A stretch of DNA of 64,000 nucleotides, taken from contig NC_089181.1 in NCBI RefSeq assembly GCF_947507565.1, positions 1,648,634 through 1,712,633 of the forward strand, read 5' to 3'. Below the pieces are notes generated by a model. It saw only the letters and a program-made list of their open reading frames with translations, was not told the origin of the DNA and searched no databases. Position numbers and translations under genes: made by a program. This document shows positions 9,147-21,000 of this stretch, in pieces. Within the stretch, counting starts at the first letter, position 1; each line of letters begins with the position of its first letter. Source of the DNA: Oscarella lobularis. Its lineage: Eukaryota; Porifera; Homoscleromorpha; Homosclerophorida; Oscarellidae.

Positions 9147-11982
9147 TCATACGGTGTACGCTATCAAATACAGAGGATAAGCCTTATCATTTTTGTAAGT
9201 TATATACACCCGGCTTCCGTTTGTTTCTCCCGTTACTGTATCATACCGGTTGCCCTCAAAAAGTCCCGACCCGGCGCCAGAGTTGAGTAGTGGAGGCATT
9301 CGAAGCGAACCATCCTTTGGTATATCAGCACTCTTACCAGTCAAAACCTTTGCTAACAAAAACTGACGATAACCGGCATTGTAAGAATAGCTGTGGGAAT
9401 AGCTAGCATTGACAGCAAAATAGTTTCCTTGCCCCCAGAGACCTTTGTTGCTGTAGCGCATGTCAAAGCCTTCCTCGCTTCCGTAAATTTTTTCCGGGGG
9501 CGTTTCTCTCGTGCCGTGAAAGAGATCCATTTCGTTTGTTACACCGTCGTTTTTCATTTCCATTTCTTTTCGATGATGAACAAATCGTCGCCACAGCCAT
9601 TTGTTCTGTATACGCTGAACGAGTTTAATGACAGCCTAGGTAAGACATTTTACAGACGTTTTAGCATAAGCGATATATTTATTTACGCTAGGTAGAGTGC
9701 GTCGCACGAGCTTCCGTATTTCCTGGTACTCTGCATCTTTAGTAGACAAAGACCTGAGTTCCAGATTTTCAAGTTGGTCGCCCCATTCTGGTGGGAAGTC
9801 TTGCTCAATGCTAGCGTTTTGGATTTCGACAATTTCGCTCTACAAAAGAAGCAAACAGTAGCCCAGGGGCAGCTAAGCATAATTATCGAAAGCGTATTAC
9901 TTGCAGAAGTTTTACTGCTTCACTCACAAAACAGTTGACGCCTTTTAGTACCTGTGTTATTCTAGACCCGTCAGTTCTTTTGTCGACAGTCTCTAGATTA
10001 AAATGGCCTTTGGCCTCCTCAACGAGTTTTTCCACTTGCGACTGCAAGTGCTTAGGATAGGCAAGAGGCAATGTTTGAATGAAACCTGCCACAGCCTTTC
10101 GAAATTTCGCAGTTGCGGCTCGCGCATCCGCGCTCTCTCCGCGCACAGTAACCGCAACTACGCGACGACCAACAGCTTTACCCCGTAGACGCTCACTAAA
10201 AGCTGGTCGCCTTTTCTGAACAACTTCACGTGAAATTTTCGACTTCTTCGTAGTCCTCAAGTTCACTTCAGTCATATTAATGGGGTCGCAAATAACAGAC
10301 AAGCTGGAAACTGTGACAGCGCGTTTCCCAGATTTTCTAGCAGATTCTAATTCTCTTGACACCGAGTCGCTGTACGGCACCAACTCACCGCGGCCGTCTT
10401 CGTAAAACCACTGAATCTGAGTGGTGGCGTCACTTGTTTTGTTCCTCCTGACGGGTCGCTCTTTCTTGGTCATTACGTTACTCTGAGTCATTGTTTGAAA
10501 ATTAATCATATAGAAATGCTTCTGTTTGCTTCTCGACGGCTCGAGCACGCAACAGCCTTTAGGATTCTTCTGATACTCTGTCTCTATGAAAGAATTTGCT
10601 TCTTCGGCGTAAACCTGAAAGGCGCCGCGATCATTTTTGAATAACCATTCAGTGCGAACGGCTTCTTTAGTTGAAGTCTTTTTGGCGTCGTGCTGAATGT
10701 CGCTAAACGCTTCCTGAAAAGCATCAATCAAGCCAGGATCAACCAACGAAATAATGACGTCACGAAGAGCGTTAGAATCATTCGCCAGATACACCTGTAT
10801 TGCATTCAGCGTGACACGAGCACACTGATCAGCACCAAAGCCAAACTGACCAGAAAATGCCGGCATAGCGACAGAAACGGCACCATTACGTTCAGCACAG
10901 CAGAGACTATTGATTACTGAATCTTTTAGCGTCGCTTCGTCTTCTGAATCTTCAGCTCCACTGTAATCAGGCAACGCAGTAAATACTACGCAACGGCACT
11001 TGAGGTTGGAAACGGGAAACGCTTTAGCTTCGGTCGGTTTCAGATGACCATGCGTAGCGACATGTTTCTGGCAGGCTAACGTAATACTTTCACCTTCAAC
11101 TTTAGCTATTCCTTTGCTGAGTCCCTTCGCATGGCTTATGTCTCTTGTAGTAGGACAAATAATTGCATCGACGATGTGACTATGAGCCAGTATAGGATGA
11201 CGGGTAAGTTGGATAGAGCCGTTGGGTAGGTCTACTTTTTGGATAAGGCCTTCTTTTTGGCCAGGCCACGTTATGGTGACGCAGTGTTCTTGTTGAAGTT
11301 TGGACGTAGCATTGCTGACGTCTGCTGTATCTAAACTTGACGATTCCAATTCGTCAAGACGTACCAATTGCTCTGCTAAAGACGAGCGCTTCTGTTGTAA
11401 TTGTCGTTCAATCTTTGGTCTGATGGCGTCGATGGCTTGACTTGTGCCTTCCAGTTTGAGACTGCAACCATCAGCTTCTCGATGGATGTATACACGGCTG
11501 CTTTTGCCCAATTCCACCAAAGTAGACCAGTGCCTCTTGATGAGGAGTCGCAGGGCAAGTTTGTCATCGTACGAGAAAATTTCGGAAGCAGGGCGTCTAC
11601 AGCAAAAAATCACGAATCAATTTAACGATAAACCCGACTTGGCTTACATTAGTCCAGCTCTCGTGGCAGCAGCGGCTTTCGGTTGTAGTGGAACTGGCAA
11701 AATTTGCTCGCGGCTTGCGCTTCCCCTAGCCTTCACGTTCACTTTGATTTGCTTTCCTTTCAACGTGGTGCCATGCAGTCGGCTGCACGCGACTTCGGCA
11801 GAACGTTTGTCGCAAAAGTTGACAAACGCGAAACCTCTGGACTCCCTGTTCGGGTGACGTTGGACGTGTACGCTTTTAATTCCCTTCGCGCCGTCATATG
11901 AGCGAAAATGAGCTTCCAGATCGCTTTCGCTCACAGACAAATGCAGCGAGCCGACCCAAAGGCTTTTTAGATCGCCGTCCAT
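9147..11982 (-). CDS. RRM-macro-WWE-PARP protein (PARP14-like mono-ADP-ribosyltransferase)
   Basis: Four exons join in phase: 11982-11648, 11596-9901, 9839-9687 and 9635-9147. Exon 1 is an RNA-recognition motif (RNP-like LWVGSLHL and RGFAFVNFCD). Exon 2 carries a KH-like segment, then a macro domain (VDAIICPTTRDISHAKGLSK ... MPAFSGQFGFGADQCARV), then two WWE domains (TEWLFKNDRGAFQVY and IQWFYEDGRGELVPY). The last two exons carry the PARP catalytic domain: RIQNKWLWRRF, LFHGT with the catalytic His, GLWGQGNYFAVNASYSHSYS with the Tyr, and the C-terminal YPLYLIAYTV. The third triad position appears hydrophobic (Leu) rather than Glu, as in mono-ADP-ribosylating PARP14/15-type enzymes. Vertebrate PARP14 has several macro domains; only one is visible here. 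The start at 11982 was chosen because the RRM begins immediately after it; an in-frame ATG also exists at 12063. Confidence 0.88.
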
Positions 11983-12054
11983 GCCCGACAAGCAGGAAAA
12001 CGAAATCGAAAGTTGGACATACGGGCGTTTGGAGTGATCAGTACAGTATCTACT

Positions 12055-13655
12055 AGCAGTCAACCCGGCTTCGCCCGGGTATTGGTCTTACTAATAGCTT
12101 TCCATCTTTTTCTGAAAGTTCTCCTTCCCAGCGGTGAATATGCATCATGCCGCTGATATGGCCTCCCGTAGTGTGAAAGGGCAGGGAACTCCAAATTGAA
12201 AACTCCTATTAGAGACTCAGTTCCTAACTCTGACTTGAATATTAGTATTAGACGGCAGTCTCTGACTCCGGCTTGATTATTTCTGTTATATAAACAGTCG
12301 ATCCCTAGCTCCAGCTTCATTATTTCTGTGTTACAGTATTAGCGTTGGCATATTACCCATATTAATTAACCTCTGGAGGACAGAACTTCCATCAATGAGA
12401 GCCGGAGTCAGATAAAAGGTCCTCAGATACCCAGTCCCTAGCTAACTCCGTCCCAATCAAATCTATTAGATACTCAGTCCCTAACTCCGGTTTTAATAAA
12501 TAGATACTCCAGTAGTTCCTGATCGACTCTTGCTTGATTATTTCTGTTATCAAAACAGTCCCTAACTCCAGGTACTCGCCTCTAGGCACAAACACCCTGA
12601 TAAATTATTATAGGAGGGAAGGCTAGCAGTCAAGGTCTTACTAATAGCTTTCCCTCTTCTAAAAGTTCTCCTTCCCTGCGGTGAATATGCATCATGCATA
12701 TAGACCGCTTACATGGCCTCCCGTAGTGTGAGAAACGCATAGGGGAACAAAAAGAAGAAAGGACAGGGAACTCCAATTTGACAGTTCCTATTAGACACTC
12801 AGTTCCTAACTCCGACTTGAATATTTCTATTAGAAATCAGTTTCTGACTCCTGCTTGAATATTCCTGTTATATAAACAGTCGATTCCTTGCTCCAGCTGT
12901 GTTATTAGCGTTGGTTACACTACTGCATGCACTACGGGAAGGTCCACACGCATATTAACCTCTGGGGGAGAGACCTTCCAGCAATGAGAGCCGGAGTCAG
13001 AAAAAAGAGACACGAACGTCCTCAGATATACATTCCCTATAACTCCGGCCCAATGAAGTCTATCAGATACTCAGTCCCCAACTCCAGCTTTATTCGATAG
13101 ACACTCCAGTAGTCCCTAGCTTCATTATTTCTGTCACTAATACCGTCCCCTAACTCCAGGTACTCGTCTCCAGACACAATCACCCTGTCCATAAATCATT
13201 ATAGGAGGGAAGGTCTCTACTTGACAATTCCTATTAGATACTCAGTTCCTAACCGTGACTTGACTATTTCTATTAGAAATCGGTGTCTGGCTCCGGATTG
13301 ATTATTTCTGTTATCTAAACAGTCGATCCCTAACTCCAGCTTCAATCTGTGATATTAGCGTTGGTTACACAACGGCCTGCACTACGGGAAAGTCCATACG
13401 CATGTTTAACCTTTAACTTTCAGCAATGAGAGCCGGAGTCAGAAAAAAGGTCCTCAGATACCCAGTCCCTAACTCCGGCCCAATCAAATCTATCTCAGTC
13501 CCTAACTCCGGCTTCATTAAATAGATACTCCAGTAGTCCCTGACTCTAGCTCGATTATTTATTGTTATCAAAACAGTTCCGAACTCCAGGTACTCGCCTC
13601 AAGGCACAAACACCCGGATAAATTATTATAAGAGGGAAGGCCTCTGCTTGGAGAA
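12055..13655. repeat. Three-copy long tandem repeat (satellite-like)
   Basis: Three diverged units of roughly 450-590 bp lie head to tail: about 12055-12620, 12623-13213 and 13205-13655 (the last is 5'-truncated). Units share words such as GGTCTTACTAATAGCTTTCC, GCGGTGAATATGCATCATGC, ATGGCCTCCCGTAGTGTGA, AATGAGAGCCGGAGTCAGA and the terminal ATTATTATAGGAGGGAAGG. Inside each unit a shorter motif of about 40-50 bp, built on CAGTYCCTAACTCCGGCTT, is repeated several times, so the array has higher-order structure. Copy 1 carries a private hairpin (CCCGG...CCGGG) at about 12062-12082. No coding frame persists. Confidence 0.85.
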
Positions 13656-14400
13656 AATCTAATTTTTGCGTATTTGTCAGTACGACGGTCCTACAAAATA
13701 AGTAGCATTTTCCTGGTCGATTAAAAGCAAAACGGTGCAGTACCTATGAGCGGCAGTCCAATTTTTATTAGAACCGGCTAAGTAAATAACTCGGTATTTA
13801 TTACATGGTCGCATCCCTCTAAAAGGCAACGGTGGGACACCGAGAAGCGCGGGAGAGGGACGTAAATAAATCGGCGAGAAAACGCGCCCAGAGGTGATGA
13901 CGCAAAGAATGACGTCATCGCCACCCTAGACTAAAACAGACGAAACGAAACGCCACCGTCGCGCAACGCTATCGAAAGCATACTTCGAAGCGTTTCGAAG
14001 CTAAGAGCGGAACGACTTTGGGCGGTTGACGTCGTCAAACAGTCTTAGCTCTTCGCACCGCACGTGACGGTGACGTCGAGTGACGTCGTGCGCGGGATCC
14101 CGGGGACCCCGACGAAGACGCTTCTATAGAAATGTCACGATTTTCGTCGCACGGCGGCGGAAGCGGTTCGCGCACGGCCGCCGCGCGCGCGAACGAAGAA
14201 ATTTGAAGCGAAGCTTAGAGTTACTCGCGCCGTATTTAACGCGCGGTAGGCCGTGACGTCTTTTTCATTTTAGTAGTGTAGATGTTTGGAGTGACCCCAT
14301 TATTTGTACATTCTCATTTAATTGGAGTCAACAAGGCTGTCACAAGAATCACACCTTAATTTCTCTTGCTGACTTGACGACGAGTGAACAAGAAAAATGT
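13656..14400. promoter_or_regulatory. CRE-rich, GC-rich non-coding region
   Basis: Five TGACGTC words occur within 350 bp: 13910 (full TGACGTCA), 14027, 14071, 14081 and 14254. A CACGTG overlaps 14061-14066. TGACGTCA is the consensus of CREB/ATF bZIP factors. The region is unusually GC- and CpG-rich (13850-14250) compared with the flanking satellite, as expected for a promoter or enhancer. Which gene it serves is unclear. The nearest downstream transcription on the plus strand would be the zinc-knuckle exon, and the flanking major genes both converge on or end near this region. No open reading frame of note was seen. Confidence 0.45.
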
Positions 14401-14465
14401 TAGCCTGTCGTCACCTCTTCCTTGATCCCGTATAACGGGCTCGGGAGAACGTCTGGTGACAGGCT
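14401..14465. other. Long hairpin with inner hairpin
   Basis: TAGCCTGTCGTCACC at 14401-14415 pairs with GGTGACAGGCTA ending at 14465, a 12-bp stem with one bulged base. Inside it CCCGTATAACGGG forms a second 5-bp stem with an ATA loop. The flanks are AAAATGT and GAAAATGT, also similar. It could be a small structured RNA, a hairpin precursor, or a relic of a foldback element. Nothing identifies it further. Confidence 0.4.
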
Positions 14466-14764
14466 AGAAAATGTCATACTAGATACACTAAAGTTCGTGC
14501 TATGACGTGAGCTCAAAGGAAACTTGGGAATGGAAGGAGAGAAAGGAGAAAACGGTACTATCAACTAGAAGCAGTGTGTCTAGAAAAGAAAGGATGGCAA
14601 AGATACAAGTCTTATACAGGTAATTTTCCAACAAAGAGAAGTGTCATAAGTTCCAATCTGGTTTGATTAGGAGTGTGTCTAGCTTCATGAAGGACTTTAG
14701 CGAAAATCAAATTACCAGTCCCGAGGCATCGATTGTCAAGATGGGGCCCTTAACTGTAGCATAG

Positions 14765-14941
14765 CGAGGTCAACTTGTCGCCGTCGACGCGGAAGTGATT
14801 GAACGAGAAATCGATAACATGAAGAAACGCTGCTTTAATTGTCATGCTTCAGGCCACTCTGAGCGAGAATGTTTACGCCGGGCCCATGTCAAGCACATGC
14901 TGTCTGATTGGCAGCGTTCTGGTCCGCGTGTTTATTGGTAA
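14765..14941 (+). CDS. CCHC zinc-knuckle exon, probable gene fragment
   Basis: Short open segment encoding VDAEVIEREIDNMKKR followed by a perfect CCHC knuckle CFNCHASGHSEREC (C-x2-C-x4-H-x4-C), then LRRAHVKHMLSDWQRSG. It is bounded by an acceptor-like ...CATAG at 14762-14764 and by a donor-like TTG|GTAAGA at 14938/14939; read through, it stops at 14939-14941. The same frame extends upstream to 14672 but is interrupted by the TAG that forms the acceptor. CCHC knuckles bind single-stranded nucleic acid and occur in cellular RNA-binding proteins and in retroelement Gag. I could not find convincing partner exons, so this may be an isolated remnant. Confidence 0.45.
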   Translation, partial: RGQLVAVDAEVIEREIDNMKKRCFNCHASGHSERECLRRAHVKHMLSDWQRSGPRVYW

Positions 14942-15064
14942 GAGTCTATATGCTTGCGCTTGAAAGCGGCAGGCTAGTGTCTGCGTGAACAAAAGCATAA
15001 AAGGTAGATGTGAAGCATAAAAGGTAAAAGCAAATGAGGGTAGTAAATATAGAGTTACTTTCAG

Positions 15065-18000
15065 TTACCGAGAGAAAAACATCCGTTTTGCATCAGAAGA
15101 ATTCAAGAAGCACCGATGATCTTTGTACAGTTTTAGCAATTTCCTCCACATATGACAGAACTGAAGAACATTTTCATTGCCTTTAGAAAAAGATGTTAGA
15201 GAACTCGTAAATATAACTCTGTTGCAAACCGTACCAACAATAACCAAGCCCCGCCTTGCTCTAGTTAGTGCCACATTCATCTGATGTTCATCGGCGGCAA
15301 AACCGACATTCTCTTCCTTCCAGTGCCTGGTTGGAGACTTGATGACGCGACATTCGGGAAGAGAGCGCACCGTAGAAAGAACTACAAAGTCAGCTTCGCC
15401 ACCTGCACGCATCTCAATACTTTGGAAAAATGAGCAATCCTAGGATAACTATACCTTGACTTTCAAAGATTGTGCACACTCGAACGTCGGTGACGTACTT
15501 TAGACGCAGCTTCTTTTCAATAAGAGACTTTTGTGCTGTGTAAGGCGTAAGAATGCAAACGCCAGATGATAGAACGTCGTATTCTCGAGTCAGCGACAGC
15601 ACAATATGAACCTGTATGCTCGCATTACACCTCGCCATGCACATCTACTGATTCAAGGCGAAACTTACGACGAGATCCACTTCGCCTGCGTTTGACTTTG
15701 ACTCCTCGCCATCACTGACAACATCAGACACAGCATTAATGTCTTCCTTTCCTTTGACGTTCACAAAACAGTACGGTTTTATACGACGGCGTTCCACCTG
15801 TCTCGCAGGCAAATGCCTCCAACACGACCAAACGTTTGACTGCCGTTGCCTTTTCACCGCTTCGGCAGTCTTCAAGCGACCGTTGTAAAACATTTCCGAG
15901 GCAAAAGAGCACAAATCTTCATGCTAATCGTAGATAATTTTCAGATAAGTAACTGCAGGCATGCAGGCGAAAGCGCTCTTCTTACCATTCTGTATTGTTC
16001 GTCCAGCATTATAGCACTTTCAGACAGACGTTCGAACATGGACCTACTCAAAACGTCATTTAGGCTCCTATTCTGAACGACGGGCTGAAGTTGTTTGTTA
16101 TCGCCTATTAGAACGATCTTTTGCTGAGCGGCAACGACGGCGACCATTGTTTCGGGTTCGGTGCACTGCCCCGCTTCGTCGACGATTACTTGAGCCACTC
16201 GGCGATCGGAACGACGTCGCAAACGGGCGCCGCCGGCCTCCACACAGGTGCAAAGGATGACGTCGGCTGATTGGATTTCCAGCTTCTCGGCGCGGCGAAC
16301 AAGGTCTTTGTACTCGTCTGCTTCGTCCTCGGTCGGAGTTCTGTCCGTATGAGAGTAGTTTCTAAAGCGCTCTTCAAACTTTCTAATTTCTTGCGCCAGA
16401 TTCCTCGCCACGAGATCCAGATGATTTTCGTTTCGTATGCGATAATGCAGAGCAATGCCTTTCAATTCTTCCGACTCCGTCTTCTGCACTTCGGGTATGC
16501 CCGGCGGCTGATATCGCTTGAATAGCGACAGGCCAGGATACGACTGCGATTCGATGCTTCCGCCATAAACGCGAAGCAAGGCAATGGGATGGACGCCTTC
16601 TTGTCCTCTCTTCTTATTCGTAAGCCGTTGAAGCATTTCTAGAATATAACAGTCAAATTAAAACGAGTTCGTGAAAGGCAATAGCAATATAGCGTACTGG
16701 CTACAAGATCGACAGCCTCGTTAGATGGAGCGCAGTAGTAAAGATGCCTCTTTTTGTAGTTGCTTTTGCTTGCATTCTGCTGGGCCAACCACCAAGCAAT
16801 GTGTACACATGTAACAGTTTTTCCTGTACCTATATGTAGGATAGAATTGTATAGATATGCGTTCAGCTGCTGGTATGTATGAACAAACCTGGTGGGCCTC
16901 GTATAACTGTGACATCAGTTTCCAAAGCACGACGAACCGCTCTGCATTGATTCGAATTCAGACGCTTTTCTCGACCGAGAATCTCCGGCAAGGATAGATA
17001 TTTAGAATCGTCCACTAAAGCCGGAGAAGTTAAAGAACAAGCGACGCGCTACACAACAAAAAAGAATCACCTCGCTGCGAGCGGAGTATTGCTTCTTGTT
17101 GAGTCGATCTCATGACGACCTTTTCTAAAAGCTCTTCGTTGACATTTTCACTTGCATCGATAACGCCTGAGACTTCGATTAGGCTCTGCCTCATACGTCT
17201 AGAAAAATCCTTCAAACTCGTCTTTCGCATGTTATGCGCCGTACCTAAAAGGAACGCTGCTGTGAATGAACTGAGCAACGCAAGACACGCTCGATATTGT
17301 TTCGAGATCAATGGAGATTGTCGCAGGAGATTGAACGCACTGCTTTATTCCCAGGAAACACTTTTTTCTCTTGGTCTCTTCTCCCTCCCCACTTTCTACA
17401 TAGTCTTCCTCGTTCGTATCACATACGTGGCAGTGAATAACGATGTTGAATCGATCTCTTTGACCAAAAAACGTATCCTCGTCCCAGACTCCTTTACGAC
17501 TTCCCTCCTCTGTTCGTGACGCCAACTGTCTTTCCGGCAACTTCAAATTGAAGTATCTCAAACAGACGTAGTCACCGCGTCTGCGAGCGATTTTTCTCTT
17601 GTCGGCATAGCGCTTGTCAAGTTCGACGCGCCCGCGTAATAGTCCGTCGTCACTTCGACTCCAGGTAACGACCAAGTTATCAACCAAACTCGGCGCGGCT
17701 GTTCCCGATGTTTTGACGCTTGCCGTAGCGGACTCCGCTTGAACGATGGGAAGCCAAAAGGAAGCATAGTGCTCAAAGGAGTCGAAAGCAGACGGCGGCG
17801 ACGACGATCTTTGCGTAACAACGTCCAAGGTCGAGGCAAAACACTCAGCGGGGTCAGTGTTGTGCTCGAGACAGATGCTGAGGCCATCCGGAAAGTTGAG
17901 AAGTTGAACGTAAGGTTGAAGGAGTCCTCCCTTTGAACGGCTGGCCACTTGAATGGAGACAAGATCGTTTACCGATATTTGTTTTTTTATGCAAGGAACA

Positions 18001-21000
18001 TTGCTGGGCCTGTTGTCTGCCGTAGTCCTTCTGCTGCTAATTTCTCTTATGATTGTCGATACAACGCGGCGTATGTCTTCAATGTTTTCGTTGGCAACGG
18101 GGTCGCTTAATTTCGTCCACAAATCGATGCTCACCAAGCCGAGTTTTGCCTCTGGGAGAGATCCATTGGAGAATTGCTGCGGCTGTCTACGGTCGTGCAG
18201 TAGAGCGACTTTCCATTCAATATCAATGCCTTCTGCACCCAAATTGGCAGTCGATGCGTTGAGAGAGGAGAGTCGAATCCTCCCGGCGCCGGACGGAAAA
18301 TGAGCGCAATCCGGAACGTACAGTTCGAAATATCCATTCGAGACGGATTCAACGACAGCCACCGTTGAAACCGGATAGCAAAATATGTCGCAAGCAAACT
18401 TCAAGAGGGCAGATTCTTTACCGAACTTTTTCGCCATTTGACGTCGGTAGGAGCAATTGAGCCCGATTTCACCGACGTCGCTTTTGCTGTAGTCGATTTT
18501 CGTTACACAATTCAGAACAAATTTCTTCAGCAACCGTTGATTGACAAGGTCGACGAAGCGGCGCACTGGCGAAGTGAAATGACAATACTTCATGCCGAGC
18601 TGGTCATGCTTGCGCGGAAATTGAGGATCAGTAGACAGAGTCGTATAATGAGCTCCTTGCATGGTTCTCAAATATTTCGACAGCCACATGGCAATCTGAG
18701 GATGATATTTCTCGCAGTAAACAAAACGGGCCGCCGCCTTTACTGCGTCTGCGTCGTCAGAGTCCAGTGCATCCGATAGTGTTCGGACTTTTCTCATTAG
18801 AACGTGCATCGACGCTCTTGACCGATTCTCCGCAACCCGACGCGGCATTGCGTTTTGCACCGCGTTTGTCAGGCGAGCGGACGGTCGCGCAAACTCGCCG
18901 ACTGTTTTCGCCCATTCGCTCAAGCGAGAATCGATGGGCGGAAGCTGAGAGTTCAGGATGCACATTTCTTTGCATTTCCCGAGTAGCGCTTTCGCAACAG
19001 CCCAATTCGTCATGATCATGAGCTCCTCGAAGAGTTCGTGCGCTGAGAAGTTCGCAATCGGTGAACGCAAACGATGCGTTCTGATCTTTTGTCCAAGCCA
19101 ATGCATCAAACGAACGTCCTCAATTACTTGGTCGTCAATATCGGGCGTACAGCGCCCGGCGATGATCATATCTACACTTTCGTACGACAACTTGCAGCAG
19201 CTCTGAATTATTTTCGAGCTGAACTCGATGTCACCACACCGTTTGCCTTTCTCATTAAACGTAAACGACGTCGAAATGACTCGTCGCGGCTCGTTCGGGA
19301 GAAGACTGCACGCTCGAGTGCTGGCGCAGCTAGGCAGCATGGGGAGTCGCACGCCACCATTGTAATCATAAACAGTCGTTCCCAATTGTTGGGCTCGCTC
19401 GTCCAAATCGTTGTCGGCCTTGACAACCGAATCGACGTCGGTAATGAACACGTGAACTTTGTAACAACCGTTCGGTAAACGTTCTATGGCAAGAGCATCG
19501 TCGAGATCTTGAGACTGGGGAGGATCTATAGTGAAAGCGTTTCGGATCAAGGGCTCGGAGCCGTCTATTGCCCGCGGTTCGAACGAGTCGTCGCTTTCAC
19601 GTTTGTACTTCTTGAGTTCGTTGTAGCCGATGTACTGAATATCCAACAATCGGAGACCGTGCTCGTATGTCAGTCCGGGTTCGACGACGTCGACGACGAT
19701 GCCGAGCGGAAACGTGCACTCTTTTTTCCACTTGACGAACTCGACAACGAAGAGCTTGGACGCTGCCGCCTTCGCTTGAACGCACGCCGATTTCTTCTCC
19801 TTTATCCGCCCGATTTCCTGCAGGCTCTCGAAGACCAGAACGCACTTTCCGTGATGCCTTTCGTGTCGTTCTTGAAATTTGCTGGGAATGTTGATGAAAA
19901 TTGGTTGAGACGAATCGATGGGAGCAAGCATATTTGTCTTTCCTTCGTACAACTTGCACACGTAGTGAGTCGGTCGCTGCTGACGAAAGATGCCGACAAC
20001 TTTGCCAGCTTGAATATCGTCATTGGCGTCCGAAATCTTCTCGACGAGGACTTCCTCGCCGTCAAATGCCCTATTACGACGTCTATATCCTTCGATAAAA
20101 ATTTCGCCGGCTCGGGAGTCAATCGGGATCCCAACGCAATTGTCTCCTCGTCCACGAATTTTCAAGCGACATCGTACGTACGTGTTCGGCTCACTTTCAA
20201 GCAGTTCTTCCATTTCGTATCTCTCGAAATGGTCTTGATACTTCGCTCTTAAAGTCACGATGCTTCTGTCGTCGTCTTCGTCGTCCGAGCTGACATACCG
20301 CTCAATATCATCTGAGATCATTCGTCGCGTTCGTCCTGGTTGAAGTCGCCACTCGTACCCTTCAAACGTTTCTGTCTCGATCATCTCCACGTCGCCGTCG
20401 TCGTCATCTTTAGTTCGTCGCCGTCGACGACTCCACTTCTTCGAAACTTGGCGTATATAGCGCTGGTAGCTGTCGACGGTTGACGGACCTAATTCGCTCT
20501 CCGACGAACTCGACTCGGCGTCGTCTTCGTCTCTATCAACCTGAAGCACGGCCACGCCTTCTTCTTGATACCGCGCTTCCGCCGTTGGAAAAAACGAAAC
20601 GGCGTCCGGATTCAACGTACGTTGATGTGCGATATCTTTTAGGTAGGTAGACGTTTCTTTGTCGCCCAGCAGACTTGTGCTGCCTGCTTTCCACGCTTCG
20701 TGGACGAACTGTTCCCAAGTCTTGCCGATTTTACTTTTTACCAAGCTGTCTATTTCGCCGAAGACGAGAACGAGAGATTTGGCTCGCGTGATAGCCGTGT
20801 TCAGCATTTTCTTGTCGGAAAATAGGCTCGGTTCTTTTTCGTAGCTCTCGACGTCGCCGCTTGACGTCATTACGGTGCTGATCAGGACGGCACGGAACTG
20901 GCGACCTACAAGAAATAGGTATCTACAAAAGCCTGTTGAGTCACATCCCAACGTCCTTTACCCTGAATGGATCTCGAGGTGAGAACGGAGACACCTTTTA

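Noticed and set aside
12060..12595. Short frames in the satellite
   Set aside because: They are not conserved between the three repeat units.
12055..13655. CRISPR-like array
   Set aside because: The repeats are long, diverged and have no regular unique spacers, and the genome is eukaryotic.
17112..19478. Plus-strand frames opposite the RNB region
   Set aside because: They are shadows of the 1,239-codon minus-strand exon, which has clear family motifs.
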